NCBI RefSeq assembly: GCF_000419765.1
Contig: NZ_ATTQ01000031.1
Location: 1-38,972 of the forward strand
DNA: 38,972 bases
Direction of reading: 5' to 3'
From: Rhizobium mongolense USDA 1844
GTDB taxonomy: Bacteria > Pseudomonadota > Alphaproteobacteria > Rhizobiales > Rhizobiaceae
Shown here: piece by piece, positions 8,306 to 16,929 of the stretch
Layout: every line of letters begins with the position of its first letter
How positions within the stretch are numbered: position 1 is the first letter of the stretch
Notes under the pieces: generated by a model
What the model saw: only the letters and a program-made list of their open reading frames with translations
Databases searched by the model: none
What the model was told of the DNA's origin: nothing
Made by a program: the position numbers and the translations under genes

Positions 8306-8760
8306 TAGTCCCTCGCGGCGAGAAGAAGGAACGCGGCCTCGCGGCTTCCCTTCCTGAGAGACGCGCCAGCAAACTTCTCGCTGAAGAAGTCGTCGTCCTT
8401 CAGGTAAGCGTCGACCTTGCGGGACCCGAAGTTGCGGCTGAGATTATTCTTCTGCAACTGCTTCACCGACACACCGCCCGGAACCGCGCTAAGGAATACG
8501 CCCCTCAGTTCGGCCGAATGCAGAACAGCGGTCTTCGCGGCGTATTGGCCGCCGGCGCTTGCCTTGAGAACGACCTGCTCGATACCCTTGCCCAAACGGT
8601 CGGCCAGGCGCCTGTGCATGACGACGTAGGCAAGCTGCCGGTCGCCTTCCTCAAGGTCGAAAGTCTCGTCCTTGATCAGTGTTACTGTCCCGTCTTCGTT
8701 GAACGTTCCCTCGGTGAGAACGATCTTGTCCGAAGTGACGACCGCGGAAATGACAGACAT
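8305..8760 (-). CDS. Small RNase H-fold-like partner of the kinase (DUF3010/RuvC-like, tentative)
   Basis: This 151-residue protein is encoded immediately upstream of the kinase and overlaps it at TAATG. It has a layout reminiscent of RNase H-like proteins: an N-terminal strand set (ISAVVTSDKIVLTEGTF), a strand IEQVVLKAS (60-68), a helix VLHSAELRGVFLSAV (79-93), a strand VSVKQLQKNN and a last helix SREAAFLLLAA. The order resembles RuvC and, more closely, the DUF3010 group, in which a VVIKE strand precedes a helix. The acidic residues of an active RuvC are not obvious: the first strand has T/S rather than D, and the fourth has K65 rather than E. It may thus be a binding or substrate protein rather than a nuclease. 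The start is supported by AGGAAG six bases upstream. Confidence 0.6.
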   Translation of the reverse strand: MSVISAVVTSDKIVLTEGTFNEDGTVTLIKDETFDLEEGDRQLAYVVMHRRLADRLGKGIEQVVLKASAGGQYAAKTAVLHSAELRGVFLSAVPGGVSVKQLQKNNLSRNFGSRKVDAYLKDDDFFSEKFAGASLRKGSREAAFLLLAARD

Positions 8761-8993
8761 CGATGCTTCCTAAGCATAAGATTCGTTTCCCGGTCAATAG
8801 CACATTTCACTTTTAGCGAGTGAGTTTTCTGTGTTCGAATCCCTGACTTGAACGCTGTAAATCCTTCCGATCAGCAAATGTGTTGCGAGATTCACCTACT
8901 TTTATAGCCGGAATCGTAACTGGATTGATGTGGCGGTCGAAATCTTCTTGTCACTGCTGCCACGGGATTTACAACCGACGTGAGAACCACCAT

Positions 8994-9701
8994 ATGGACT
9001 TCCGTCGTGAATGGAGCAGGCTGAGGGGCGCGATGCTGCGGTGGAACAACAAGGTCGGATGGATGGAGTTTCCCTCTCTGACTATCAGCGCGGGTCTTAC
9101 GAGGACCTACACGCTCGCCTACAAGCTCACCGACAATACGGCGGAACGCTGGACGTCGAGATTCATCCGTTTCAAGAACAAGAACCATAAGGCGTACTAT
9201 GGCGGTGCGCGCCTCATGTACGCTGCGTTTCCTCCTCTTTTGGAAGACATGAACCTGCGGCCCAGGGACTGCGTATTGGTGGCAGCGCTCTCATCCTCCG
9301 AGACGGCAGCAGACCCGACCCGCCAGATTCCCTATATCGCCTGCCAGCTCGCCGAGACGGTCGGCGCCGCGTGCGCGATCGACGCTATAACCAAGCAGCA
9401 GCACAGCAGGATTCACAACCTGTACAAGGCCGATCAGCGTGAGGCCGAACTCGATAAGGCGAACTACGTGTCCTCTAAGCTGCCGGCTTCGAACGTCTTC
9501 GTCTTCGACGACTTCATCACGCGCGGAGGCACGCTCTCCCGCGTCGCACAGGCGATTCTCGCCACGAACCCTCGCTCAAAGGTTTACGGTGTCGCGCTCG
9601 CGAAGACCGAACGACTTTTGTATTGTCCAAATCCGGACAACGGTCACGTTCCCGCCAGGTGGGACGAAATCTGGGCGGCCGGAGAGGCCGAAGTCCCGTG
9701 A
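8994..9701 (+). CDS. ComF-like phosphoribosyltransferase-domain protein
   Basis: This 235-residue protein has a type I PRTase fold. The PRPP-binding motif is VFVFDDFITRGGTLS (168-182), preceded by a strand with ALSSSETAADPTRQ (98-111). A ComF-like stretch, QHSRIHNLYKADQRE, lies before the motif. ComF-type proteins normally have TTG where this has TRG. The start at 8994 is chosen because the upstream extension is Cys/His-rich with no homologous character, although the ribosome binding site is weak. It is the first gene of an operon with the DprA-like gene (GTGA overlap) and a HAD phosphatase. It is divergent from the kinase pair across a 233-base control region. The substrate is unknown. Confidence 0.8.
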   Translation: MDFRREWSRLRGAMLRWNNKVGWMEFPSLTISAGLTRTYTLAYKLTDNTAERWTSRFIRFKNKNHKAYYGGARLMYAAFPPLLEDMNLRPRDCVLVAALSSSETAADPTRQIPYIACQLAETVGAACAIDAITKQQHSRIHNLYKADQREAELDKANYVSSKLPASNVFVFDDFITRGGTLSRVAQAILATNPRSKVYGVALAKTERLLYCPNPDNGHVPARWDEIWAAGEAEVP

Positions 9702-10660
9702 CGAGATTGGCGATGACAGAGACGGCTTCCAGAACCACCATCGCGCTCCTTGCTCTCATGAATGTGAAGGGCGTTGGCCGGCGCGCTGCGCTTCGTATCG
9801 TCGACCATCCCGTCGCGAACGCGGCCGACGAAGAAGCGATAATCGACAGAGCCACGCGTCAAAAGATCGATGCACAACAGCTCCGAAGCGCGTGGCCCGA
9901 GGCGGAGGAACAAGTCAAGCGGAGCTTCTCCGCCGGGATCGGGGTCGTTTCCTTCCACGACGAAGATTTTCCTCAAAGGCTGCGCAACATTCCCGATCCG
10001 CCGGCCGTGCTATTCTACAAGGGTGTACCTCAAGGCCTGGCGGCGCCCTCGGCCCTTGCGATCGTCGGAACGCGGGAACCGACCGACTACGGCGAGCGCG
10101 TCGCCCACAGGTCGGCGGCGTCCGCCGTGGAAGCGGGTTTCGTCATCGTCAGCGGCCTAGCGCACGGATGCGATACGTTCGCCCATCGGGGATGTGTGGA
10201 GGCGCAAGGAGTCGGGGTCGCGGTGATGGCCCACGGCCTCGACAAGGTCTACCCTGCCGCCAACAAGGTTCTCGCCCGAGAGCTGCTCGATGGAGGGGGA
10301 TGCCTGGTTAGCGAGTATCCTATCGGAATGACACCCGTACGCACCGCGTTCGCGGAGCGCGACAGACTCCAGAGCGGACTGTCGGACGGGGTGCTGGTCA
10401 TCGAGACCGACGTCAAGGGCGGCACTATGCACACGGTGCGTTTCGCACGACAGCAGATGCGCGCACTCGCCTGCGTCGAGCACCCGGAGAGCTGGCGATC
10501 GTTTCCTAAGACTCGGGGCAATCAGGCCATGATCGCGGATCGTTGGGCCGAGCCTGTCGCCAACGGCGAGGCGCTGAACGCATTCCTTGAAAAGCTGCGG
10601 CAGCGGTCCGGCCGTACCGGCCCAAGCGGCAACGACCCTCAATCGACCATGGACTTCTAA
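9698..10660 (+). CDS. DprA/Smf-like Rossmann-fold protein
   Basis: This protein of about 320 residues has the DprA core. Visible motifs are LAIVGTREPTDYGERVA, then IVSGLAHGCDTFAHRG, then VAVMAHGLDKVYPAANK and CLVSEYPIG. The later FAERDRLQSGLSD segment replaces the usual FPRRNRIIAGLS. The N-terminus (LMNVKGVGRRAALRIV) looks like the helix-hairpin-helix/SAM-like region found before the core. The GTG at 9698 overlaps the PRTase stop as GTGA and is preceded by GGAGAGG. An ATG at 9713 is the alternative. True chromosomal DprA loads RecA on incoming DNA. The operon with a PRTase and a phosphatase and the altered NRxxxGLS motif suggest a specialised nucleotide- or DNA-sensing paralogue. Confidence 0.88.
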   Translation: MTRLAMTETASRTTIALLALMNVKGVGRRAALRIVDHPVANAADEEAIIDRATRQKIDAQQLRSAWPEAEEQVKRSFSAGIGVVSFHDEDFPQRLRNIPDPPAVLFYKGVPQGLAAPSALAIVGTREPTDYGERVAHRSAASAVEAGFVIVSGLAHGCDTFAHRGCVEAQGVGVAVMAHGLDKVYPAANKVLARELLDGGGCLVSEYPIGMTPVRTAFAERDRLQSGLSDGVLVIETDVKGGTMHTVRFARQQMRALACVEHPESWRSFPKTRGNQAMIADRWAEPVANGEALNAFLEKLRQRSGRTGPSGNDPQSTMDF

Positions 10661-11154
10661 TGATCATCTTCGACTTCGACCAGACACTCGTTGACACCTC
10701 ATACGTCGAGTCCCTGCGCGCCGTGCGGGACTGGAAGGGCGTGATGCGCAAGGCCGCGGAACTGCCCGTGTATCAGGGCGTCGGGGAACTGCTTTCAGCC
10801 CTCCATCAGAACGGTCACAGGCTTGCGATCGTGACGAAGAGTCCCGACATGGTGCCACGATGGTTTATCAAGCAGTATGGCTGGCCGGTCGACATCGTCG
10901 TCGGTTATCACGATGTCAGAAACAGAAAGCCACATCCGGAGGGGCTTCTGCTTGCGATGACGAAGGGCGGTGCCGTCGCATCGGATACTTTCCACGTTGG
11001 CGACCAGGTGCAGGATACAGAGGCCGCGCGGGCGGCAGGCGTCGTCGCCATCGGAGTGACATGGGGTCTCGGCGACGACGGGGAGCTGCGTGCATCAGCG
11101 CCCGACGAGATATTTAATACCGTCGGTGAACTGAAGACGTACTTCGGTAGCTAG
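10660..11154 (+). CDS. HAD-superfamily phosphatase
   Basis: This 164-residue HAD hydrolase has all four motifs: I, IFDFDQTLVD; II, IVTKS; III, NRKPHPEGL; and IV, HVGDQVQDTEAARAAG. The cap insertion between motifs I and II is about 40 residues, placing it near the phosphoglycolate phosphatase/nucleotidase group. The stop of the DprA-like gene and this start share a base (TAATG), so the operon is tightly coupled. It is likely to dephosphorylate a small metabolite or nucleotide. A link to the PRTase product is an attractive inference. Its 3' end overlaps the convergent small gene by four bases. Confidence 0.92.
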   Translation: MIIFDFDQTLVDTSYVESLRAVRDWKGVMRKAAELPVYQGVGELLSALHQNGHRLAIVTKSPDMVPRWFIKQYGWPVDIVVGYHDVRNRKPHPEGLLLAMTKGGAVASDTFHVGDQVQDTEAARAAGVVAIGVTWGLGDDGELRASAPDEIFNTVGELKTYFGS

Positions 11155-11447
11155 CGCGCCGCGAGCCGCCTCGATTCAGGAGGAACGAATCTGCGCTGGG
11201 GCTTATCGTCTTCGGCCTTACCGATCATAAGGTTGGCCATCCTGGTGTCGCCAGCAGCGCCGAACGCTTTGGCTGCGATAGCGAGTGTTTCCTTCATCAG
11301 GCGATTCTCAGAAGCGATCGCCTGGTAGGCCTCGCTGGCACAGGTGAGCTCGTCGTTCAGTCTCATGATCTCGCCCTTAAGGCGTTCGATCGTCGCCTGG
11401 CCGTCGTCCGTAGGACGCTCCAGCATGCGGCTTTGTAGAACCTTCAT
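11151..11447 (-). CDS. Small helical, probably coiled-coil protein
   Basis: This 98-residue protein has a central amphipathic helix (TIERLKGEIMRLNDELTCAS) with leucine/isoleucine heptads, then more helix with SENRLMKETLAIAAKAFG and a basic tail. The family is not recognised. The ATG at 11447 is preceded by GAGGAG at seven bases, better than an upstream in-frame ATG at 11483. It faces the HAD gene (ends overlap) and is divergent from the AIPR gene. A structural or regulatory role in the island is possible. Confidence 0.65.
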   Translation of the reverse strand: MKVLQSRMLERPTDDGQATIERLKGEIMRLNDELTCASEAYQAIASENRLMKETLAIAAKAFGAAGDTRMANLMIGKAEDDKPQRRFVPPESRRLAAR

Positions 11448-11769
11448 CGAATTCTCCTCGACTCGCAACGCTCTTCTAAACATCTTGCCCCCTCATAATG
11501 TTCCAGCTTGCGCGGCCTTGCCAGCCGCGGGCGAACAGAACTTCGTCACCGAGTCTTACTGATACCGATTGTAGCTAGCCAGAGTCGAGTTAATTGTTCC
11601 ACAACGCGAGTTCGACGTCGTCCGAGAGCGCCCATAACAGTCATCAGGATACGCCGACCGAAACCATTCGCCGCAGGACCATGTTTCCTGGGGATATCCA
11701 GGCCACTCTGCTTACTCTGGTTTACGACGTGTATAGAATCGGCGGCAAATCAACGTCGATAAGGTATTA
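11448..11769. other. Divergent control region before the AIPR gene
   Basis: These 322 bases separate the small helical gene (leftward) from the AIPR gene (rightward). I see no gene here and no clear operator. Promoters for both directions are expected but none could be assigned with confidence. Confidence 0.5.
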
Positions 11770-13446
11770 ATGCCAGCGATTACGGCAATCGAGTGGGACA
11801 TACTTGAGGCCCGAGTCCACAAGACCGGTCTGCGTCATGGACTTCACACGTCTTCAATGTCCTTTCTCTACCTTGTGCTCGAGCAGTTCTTTCCCGATCG
11901 GGCCACCGACTTCCCGGAAATGATCGTCGACGGCGGCAACGATCTCGGCGTCGACGCGATCGAGATTATCGAGCGGGACGAGAGTGCTGAGATATTCATC
12001 ATCCAGTCCAAGCACCGGACGTCCCACAAGACGACGGACAAGACCATCAATGATGGCGACGTCCTTAAGGTCCTCCGCTTCGTGCAGGCGCTCTTCGACC
12101 AGGACGAATGGCTGTCGACCAACGGCAACTTGCAGGTCAGGGAAGCGGCCAGCCGCATCTGGGAAATGCACAGGCGCGGTGTAGTCTGCCGCTACCGCGT
12201 CATCTTCTGCACGAACGGCGCCTGCCTCCACACCTCCGCTACAGCCCTTCTTCAGAGCGCTCTTCGAAACCTTCCGGGAGTGGTGTCCGAGGAGTACACG
12301 CCAAGGGATCTGCTCCGCGACATCGGGCGGTCAGGCAGAGATCGTGAGTACGGAACGCTACAGGCGATCGGTCGCGACACGCTCGAGCGGATCGACGGGG
12401 ACGTGCGCGGCGTCATTGCCTCCGTGGACGCCAGCTCCTTCGTAAAGCTAATCCAGACGGACGATGGGAAGTCTGTAAAGCGCCATCTCTTCAACGAGAA
12501 CCTCCGAGTATTCCTAGGAGCGAATGGCGGTTACAATAGTAACATCATCGAGACTGCCGCATCTTCTGACAGTTACCTCTTCTGGTACCTCAACAACGGC
12601 ATCACGATCACGTGCCGCAACTACTCGTTCAATAAGGGACACGTAAGCCCGGTCATCAAGATCGAAGACTTCCAGATCGTCAACGGCGCCCAGACGTCCC
12701 ATTCCCTCATGGAGGCGTATCGCCGCTCGCCGGACGATCTTCGAAACGTCGTCATCCTCGTTAGAATCTACGCGACAGACCGCAGCGACATCGCCGAACG
12801 CGTCGCCGTGGCAACGAACAGCCAGGCAAGAATTCAGGCACGCGACCTGCGCGCCAACCATCCGGCGCTCAGGAATCTGGAGACGGCGTTCCGAGACAAC
12901 GGGTACTTTTTCGAGCGCAAGAGGAACATGCACATCGACGCCGATCCTCGACGGAGGATCGATGCCTTGAAGCTTGGACAGATCCTGCTGGCCTACAAGC
13001 TCAGGGAACCCGACAGAGCGAAGGCGGATTCGGACTCGATATTCGGGGACCGCTTCTTCGCGATCTTCCACGAACACTACAGGATTGAAGAGATGTGCCG
13101 CATCTTCGAACTATACCAGATCATCGAAGAAATGCGGGACAACCACATCCTACGGCAACGGGACGTTAAAAGTCATGCGGGCGAATCCCAGTACCTTGTT
13201 TATGGGCACTGGTTCGTCCTGTACGCTGCCTCGTTGATCCTCACGCAGTCGAATCGCGAGATGCCGGTAGGCGAAGCCGCCAAAGCACTCGCCCAGCAGG
13301 CGCTCTCGCTGGTGGCGAGGGCCTGCAGGCAGACGAAAACCGCGCACTACCAGCTCTTCCGTAGCTCGAAAACCAAGGAGCGGATCGTCGAGGAGCTTGA
13401 CGGTCCGCAAATGACATTGTTCGACCAACTCATTTTGGAAGGGTAG
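11770..13446 (+). CDS. AIPR-family (abortive infection phage resistance) protein with nuclease-like N-terminus
   Basis: This 558-residue protein shows the AIPR signature: HLFNENLRVFLG at about 239-250, then LFWYLNNGITITCRN, then FQIVNGAQTSHSL. AIPR proteins were linked to lactococcal abortive infection and recur in defence islands. The N-terminus carries DGGNDLGVDAIEI (54-66), then a strand IFIIQSKH with Q79-S-K81. That is the pattern of a Mrr/PD-(D/E)xK nuclease with Q in place of E in the last motif. It would thus cut nucleic acid and sense through the AIPR part. It is a single-gene transcription unit, because the previous gene points away. The ATG follows AAGG closely. The family call is strong and the nuclease call moderate. 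Confidence 0.88.
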   Translation: MPAITAIEWDILEARVHKTGLRHGLHTSSMSFLYLVLEQFFPDRATDFPEMIVDGGNDLGVDAIEIIERDESAEIFIIQSKHRTSHKTTDKTINDGDVLKVLRFVQALFDQDEWLSTNGNLQVREAASRIWEMHRRGVVCRYRVIFCTNGACLHTSATALLQSALRNLPGVVSEEYTPRDLLRDIGRSGRDREYGTLQAIGRDTLERIDGDVRGVIASVDASSFVKLIQTDDGKSVKRHLFNENLRVFLGANGGYNSNIIETAASSDSYLFWYLNNGITITCRNYSFNKGHVSPVIKIEDFQIVNGAQTSHSLMEAYRRSPDDLRNVVILVRIYATDRSDIAERVAVATNSQARIQARDLRANHPALRNLETAFRDNGYFFERKRNMHIDADPRRRIDALKLGQILLAYKLREPDRAKADSDSIFGDRFFAIFHEHYRIEEMCRIFELYQIIEEMRDNHILRQRDVKSHAGESQYLVYGHWFVLYAASLILTQSNREMPVGEAAKALAQQALSLVARACRQTKTAHYQLFRSSKTKERIVEELDGPQMTLFDQLILEG

Positions 13447-13983
13447 CAACCGCCGCCGCATCTTCATGAGACGCGCTTGTATCAGATCGTCTTTGCGTCC
13501 CAGTCGTGCAAACCTAACTAATGACGCTGATAAACCCTTGGACGACGGGCATCCTTTCTCGCCAGATAGGCCAGAAAGCCCGCGTAGCCCGGAGTTTCGT
13601 CGCGAAACCGGCGGAGGCGTGTGTCGTCGGAATCCACGTGTCGGCGTCCCGAAGAGGAAATGGTCGATAACGCTCTGCCGGGGCACAGGCGTGGCGATGA
13701 CGGAAACGGGGTCCAAGGTCCGGCCGTCGAGAATACGCCCTGCCCGCTTGTTGTCGACGCCGCCGCATTGCTTGAAAAGGTAAGCCATGGCGCAGCAGAA
13801 CATGAACCCAATCAATCTCTTGTTGAAGGACACCTCGCCAACTAAGCAAGCAAACTCGCGTGCAAACCCTAGCAGCCCGTCACCTCGGCAGGGCGATCTC
13901 GAAGATGTAGATGAACTCGACATCTCGGGCAACAGGTGGCTCGATGGTAAACGCTAGCGTCTCCGGAGAGATAGCCTCGGCGG
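13447..13983. other. Gene-poor gap after the AIPR gene
   Basis: No convincing gene. A minus-strand 35-codon frame at 13880-13987 starts GTG overlapping the GGDEF-EAL gene's stop. It encodes LAFTIEPPVARDVEFIYIFE and could be a tiny coupled gene or a fragment. Other frames across the gap look like shadows or decayed sequence. No terminator was seen. Confidence 0.4.
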
Positions 13984-16476
13984 TCACTCACGACTGGACT
14001 GAACGATTTCCAGTATCTGCGAAGCGGGCACGGGGCGTGCGAACAGATAGCCTTGCGCCTCATCGAACCCTTCCGCGTTGATCGCGTCGAGTTGGGTCTG
14101 AGTCTCGACGCCTTCGACCGTCGTCGTTATTCCCAACGTCCGTCCAATTCCGGCAACCGCTCTGATGATCGCCAGCGATTCCCTCCCTGTTGGCAAGTCG
14201 GCAATGAAGCTGCGATCGACTTTGATCTTGTCGAAACGAAAGCTCCTCAGGTAGCTTAGGGAAGAGTAGCCGGTTCCAAAATCGTCCATCGCTATCTTGG
14301 CGCCGAGCTGTCGTATCTGCTGAAGAATAAGCAGGTTGCTAGCGCTATCATTGAGGAAGACCGATTCGGTGATCTCGAGCTGCAGACGCGAGGCCTCCAA
14401 GCCGGTTTCGCTGAGAATATCGCGAATGACACTGGCAAGTCGCCGATTTCTAAATTGCAGAGGCGAGAGATTCACCGCCACGCTGACTTGCGACGGCCAC
14501 TTAGCTGCCTCGGTGCACGCCTGACGGAGAATCCACTCACCAAGCGGACCAATCAATCCAGTTTCTTCGGCGATCGGAATGAACTCAGCAGGAGATACCG
14601 GCCCTTTTTCCGGATGCTTCCACCGGACAAGCGCCTCACAGCTGGTGATTCGACCAGTATGGAGGTTGATCAGCGGCTGGTAATGTAGCTCTAGCGCTCT
14701 ATTTTTGAGCGCATGTCGAAGTGAGACTTTCATCTCTTGTCTTGCCTTGAGATGAGCGTCCATCCCCGGCTCGATTCGTTTGCAGGTGCCGCGGCCGCTG
14801 GCCTTGGCTTGGTAAAGGGCGATATCGGCAGCCTTGATAAGTTGATCTAGCGACTGGCCATCTTTCGGGAACAAAGCGAGCCCAACATTCACGCCGATAT
14901 CGGCGTGTGTGCCTTCTAGGTCATAGGCAGTGCCAATTGCCTCGATGATCTCTTGCGCTAGCTTGGTCGCTTCCACATCGTGACGCATGCCGGTCCTCAC
15001 AACGACAAACTCATCCCCGCCCAACCGAGCGAGGATATCGGATTTCTTGAGACATTTACGCAGTCGCTCGGCAACGCGGCGCAACAACAAGTCGCCAATC
15101 GAGCGACCGTAGGCGTCATTGACTGCCTTTAACCCGTCGAGGTCGAGACGGAGAACTACTGTTTTCGCCCTCGCAGTCGGGTCCAACAGGTGGTCGAATG
15201 CCTCACGAAGGAACTGACGATTGGGCAATCCCGTCAGAGCATCGTAACGTACCATGTGATAAATCTGCTTTTGCGCGCGGAAACGTTCGTCCTCCGCGTT
15301 ACGGCGCTCGGTTATGTCCAGGACAACCCCGACATAGCCAAGAAACCTGCCATCCGAGGCAAAACGTGGCTGCCCCACATCAATGACCCAAGCGCAGCCG
15401 CCGTCGGCACGGCGGAGACGATATTCTACACGGCTGCGCTGTCGGAGACGAAATGCCGCGTGAAACCCAGCTTCAACCCCTTGGCGGTCCTCGGGGTGGA
15501 TGGCGTCGGCCCATCCAAAGCCTTGGGCCTGCTCCGCGGTCTGCCCGGTCGTTTCGAGCCACAGTCGGCTGTTGTAAGTGTTTGCGCCGCTTTCATCAGT
15601 CACCCAAATCATTACCGGCGCGTCGTCCGCGATTGCCTTAAAACGAGCTTCGCTCTCGGTAAGGGCCGCCAACGCTCTGCGACAATCATCGACATTTTCG
15701 ACGATCCCGTACCACAGAAAGATCGTACCGTCATCCGCCGTTCGTGCAGCAGCACGATTGCGATACCAACGATAGTATCCCTCTGCGGTTGCCAGGCGGA
15801 ACTCGGCATCCAGTGGGCGCTCAGTCGCAATCGATTGGGTCCACTGTCGCCATACGCACTCCAGGTCATCGGGGTGCATCGCCTTCACCCACCCCGTGCC
15901 AAGAGCATCGGCGGCTTCTATGCCAGTAATTTCTTTCCAGCGTGGGCCAACCTCGAGAACCTCTCCTGATGGATTTGCGATCCAGGGGACCTGGGGATGG
16001 AGTTCGACCAAGGATCGATAATGATCTTCGCTGGCGCGAAGCTCCCTCTCCGCCCTTCGACTTGCAGTTACATCAGATATGGTGGCGACGATCAGCCTAT
16101 CCGTCGATCCCTCCCTGGCTGATACGGCGAGACGTTTCTGTATTACGAGGTTTCTCACCGTGCCGTCTGCTAGGGCGATGTCTTCCTCAAAAGAGAGTTC
16201 CTCCCCGGTTCTGAGAACTTGTTCGTCCATCTCGCGGATACGATCCGCCTCTGCCGCAGGGAGGAACTCGCGATCCGTGCGTCCGATTAAGTCTTCTCGC
16301 GATTTGCCCAGGAGCGCACATGCGGCATCATTCAACAATCGGATGCGAGAGTGCTCATCCTTGATGATAATTGGTTGCGGGATGGCATTGAGAATGACTC
16401 CGAGTTCGGCGTGTGCCATTTGCCTGAGCTGCGTGTTGTGCATGGCGCGCCTCGCATTAGCGTTGTGGGAAGACAT
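13984..16476 (-). CDS. PAS-PAS-PAS-GGDEF-EAL cyclic-di-GMP turnover protein
   Basis: This 830-residue cytosolic protein has three PAS domains (roughly 20-140, 145-265 and 270-390), a GGDEF domain (about 400-560) and an EAL domain (about 570-825). GGDEF is intact in LARLGGDEFVVV, so diguanylate cyclase activity is possible. The upstream position of the inhibitory RxxD site reads KKSD, so product inhibition is probably lost. The EAL side has CEALVRW, DDFGTGYSSLSYL, KVDRSF and VEGVET, so phosphodiesterase activity is likely. There is no membrane segment, so it would sense an internal signal via PAS. The start is uncertain: the ATG at 16476 is used here, and the ATG at 16443 has a better GAGG site. 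Longer starts add unconserved sequence. Confidence 0.93.
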   Translation of the reverse strand: MSSHNANARRAMHNTQLRQMAHAELGVILNAIPQPIIIKDEHSRIRLLNDAACALLGKSREDLIGRTDREFLPAAEADRIREMDEQVLRTGEELSFEEDIALADGTVRNLVIQKRLAVSAREGSTDRLIVATISDVTASRRAERELRASEDHYRSLVELHPQVPWIANPSGEVLEVGPRWKEITGIEAADALGTGWVKAMHPDDLECVWRQWTQSIATERPLDAEFRLATAEGYYRWYRNRAAARTADDGTIFLWYGIVENVDDCRRALAALTESEARFKAIADDAPVMIWVTDESGANTYNSRLWLETTGQTAEQAQGFGWADAIHPEDRQGVEAGFHAAFRLRQRSRVEYRLRRADGGCAWVIDVGQPRFASDGRFLGYVGVVLDITERRNAEDERFRAQKQIYHMVRYDALTGLPNRQFLREAFDHLLDPTARAKTVVLRLDLDGLKAVNDAYGRSIGDLLLRRVAERLRKCLKKSDILARLGGDEFVVVRTGMRHDVEATKLAQEIIEAIGTAYDLEGTHADIGVNVGLALFPKDGQSLDQLIKAADIALYQAKASGRGTCKRIEPGMDAHLKARQEMKVSLRHALKNRALELHYQPLINLHTGRITSCEALVRWKHPEKGPVSPAEFIPIAEETGLIGPLGEWILRQACTEAAKWPSQVSVAVNLSPLQFRNRRLASVIRDILSETGLEASRLQLEITESVFLNDSASNLLILQQIRQLGAKIAMDDFGTGYSSLSYLRSFRFDKIKVDRSFIADLPTGRESLAIIRAVAGIGRTLGITTTVEGVETQTQLDAINAEGFDEAQGYLFARPVPASQILEIVQSSRE

Positions 16477-16827
16477 GTTGACGGCATTGGTTCTGTAGCT
16501 GTCGAAGAAGCAGCTCACCGGTGCCAATAGGGAAGAAACCGAGCGTCGGTGCCTTGTCAACACCCTGAGGTGGCATTGGTGAACAAAAAGTAAGCAAAGT
16601 GCACATTTCTTAGGCCAGCTGGCCCGCCGCCAGAACACGGCTGCGAAGATCATCGCTTAATGCACGTGACAGTATCGCGTGATGAGTCCGGGCGGCTCGC
16701 CAGTGCCTCGAAGCCAGAAGCGCTTCGTATCGACAAAGGCATTGGGCGCCTTGGTTGGGCCGTGCAGGAAGTTCACCTCTTCGGCTCGCCGAGATGGCCG
16801 GCCACTTCCAAAAATGCTGAAACGTTC
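16477..16827. other. Non-coding gap
   Basis: There is no recognisable gene between the GGDEF-EAL gene and the ABC operon terminator. Overlapping frames on both strands lack any family signature. The promoter of the GGDEF-EAL gene should lie here. Confidence 0.5.
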
Positions 16828-16867
16828 AAAAAAATGGCTGCCGCCGAACTTCATTCGACGACAGCCA
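16828..16867 (-). terminator. Rho-independent terminator of the sugar ABC operon
   Basis: On the minus strand a 14-bp stem (arms at 16854-16867 and 16835-16848, two G-U wobbles, 5-base loop) is followed by seven T residues (16834-16828). It lies 63 bases after the stop of the ATPase gene. Confidence 0.85.
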
Positions 16868-16929
16868 AGGTGCCTTGGGAGGCAGGAGAAAAACTTTAGA
16901 ACCCTAGCTGGTGATCCTTGCATAGGAGA

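Noticed and set aside
13150..13932. A 260-codon open frame on the minus strand.
   Set aside because: Nearly 300 bases of it lie antisense inside the AIPR gene and it has no family signature. Composition is shadow-like.
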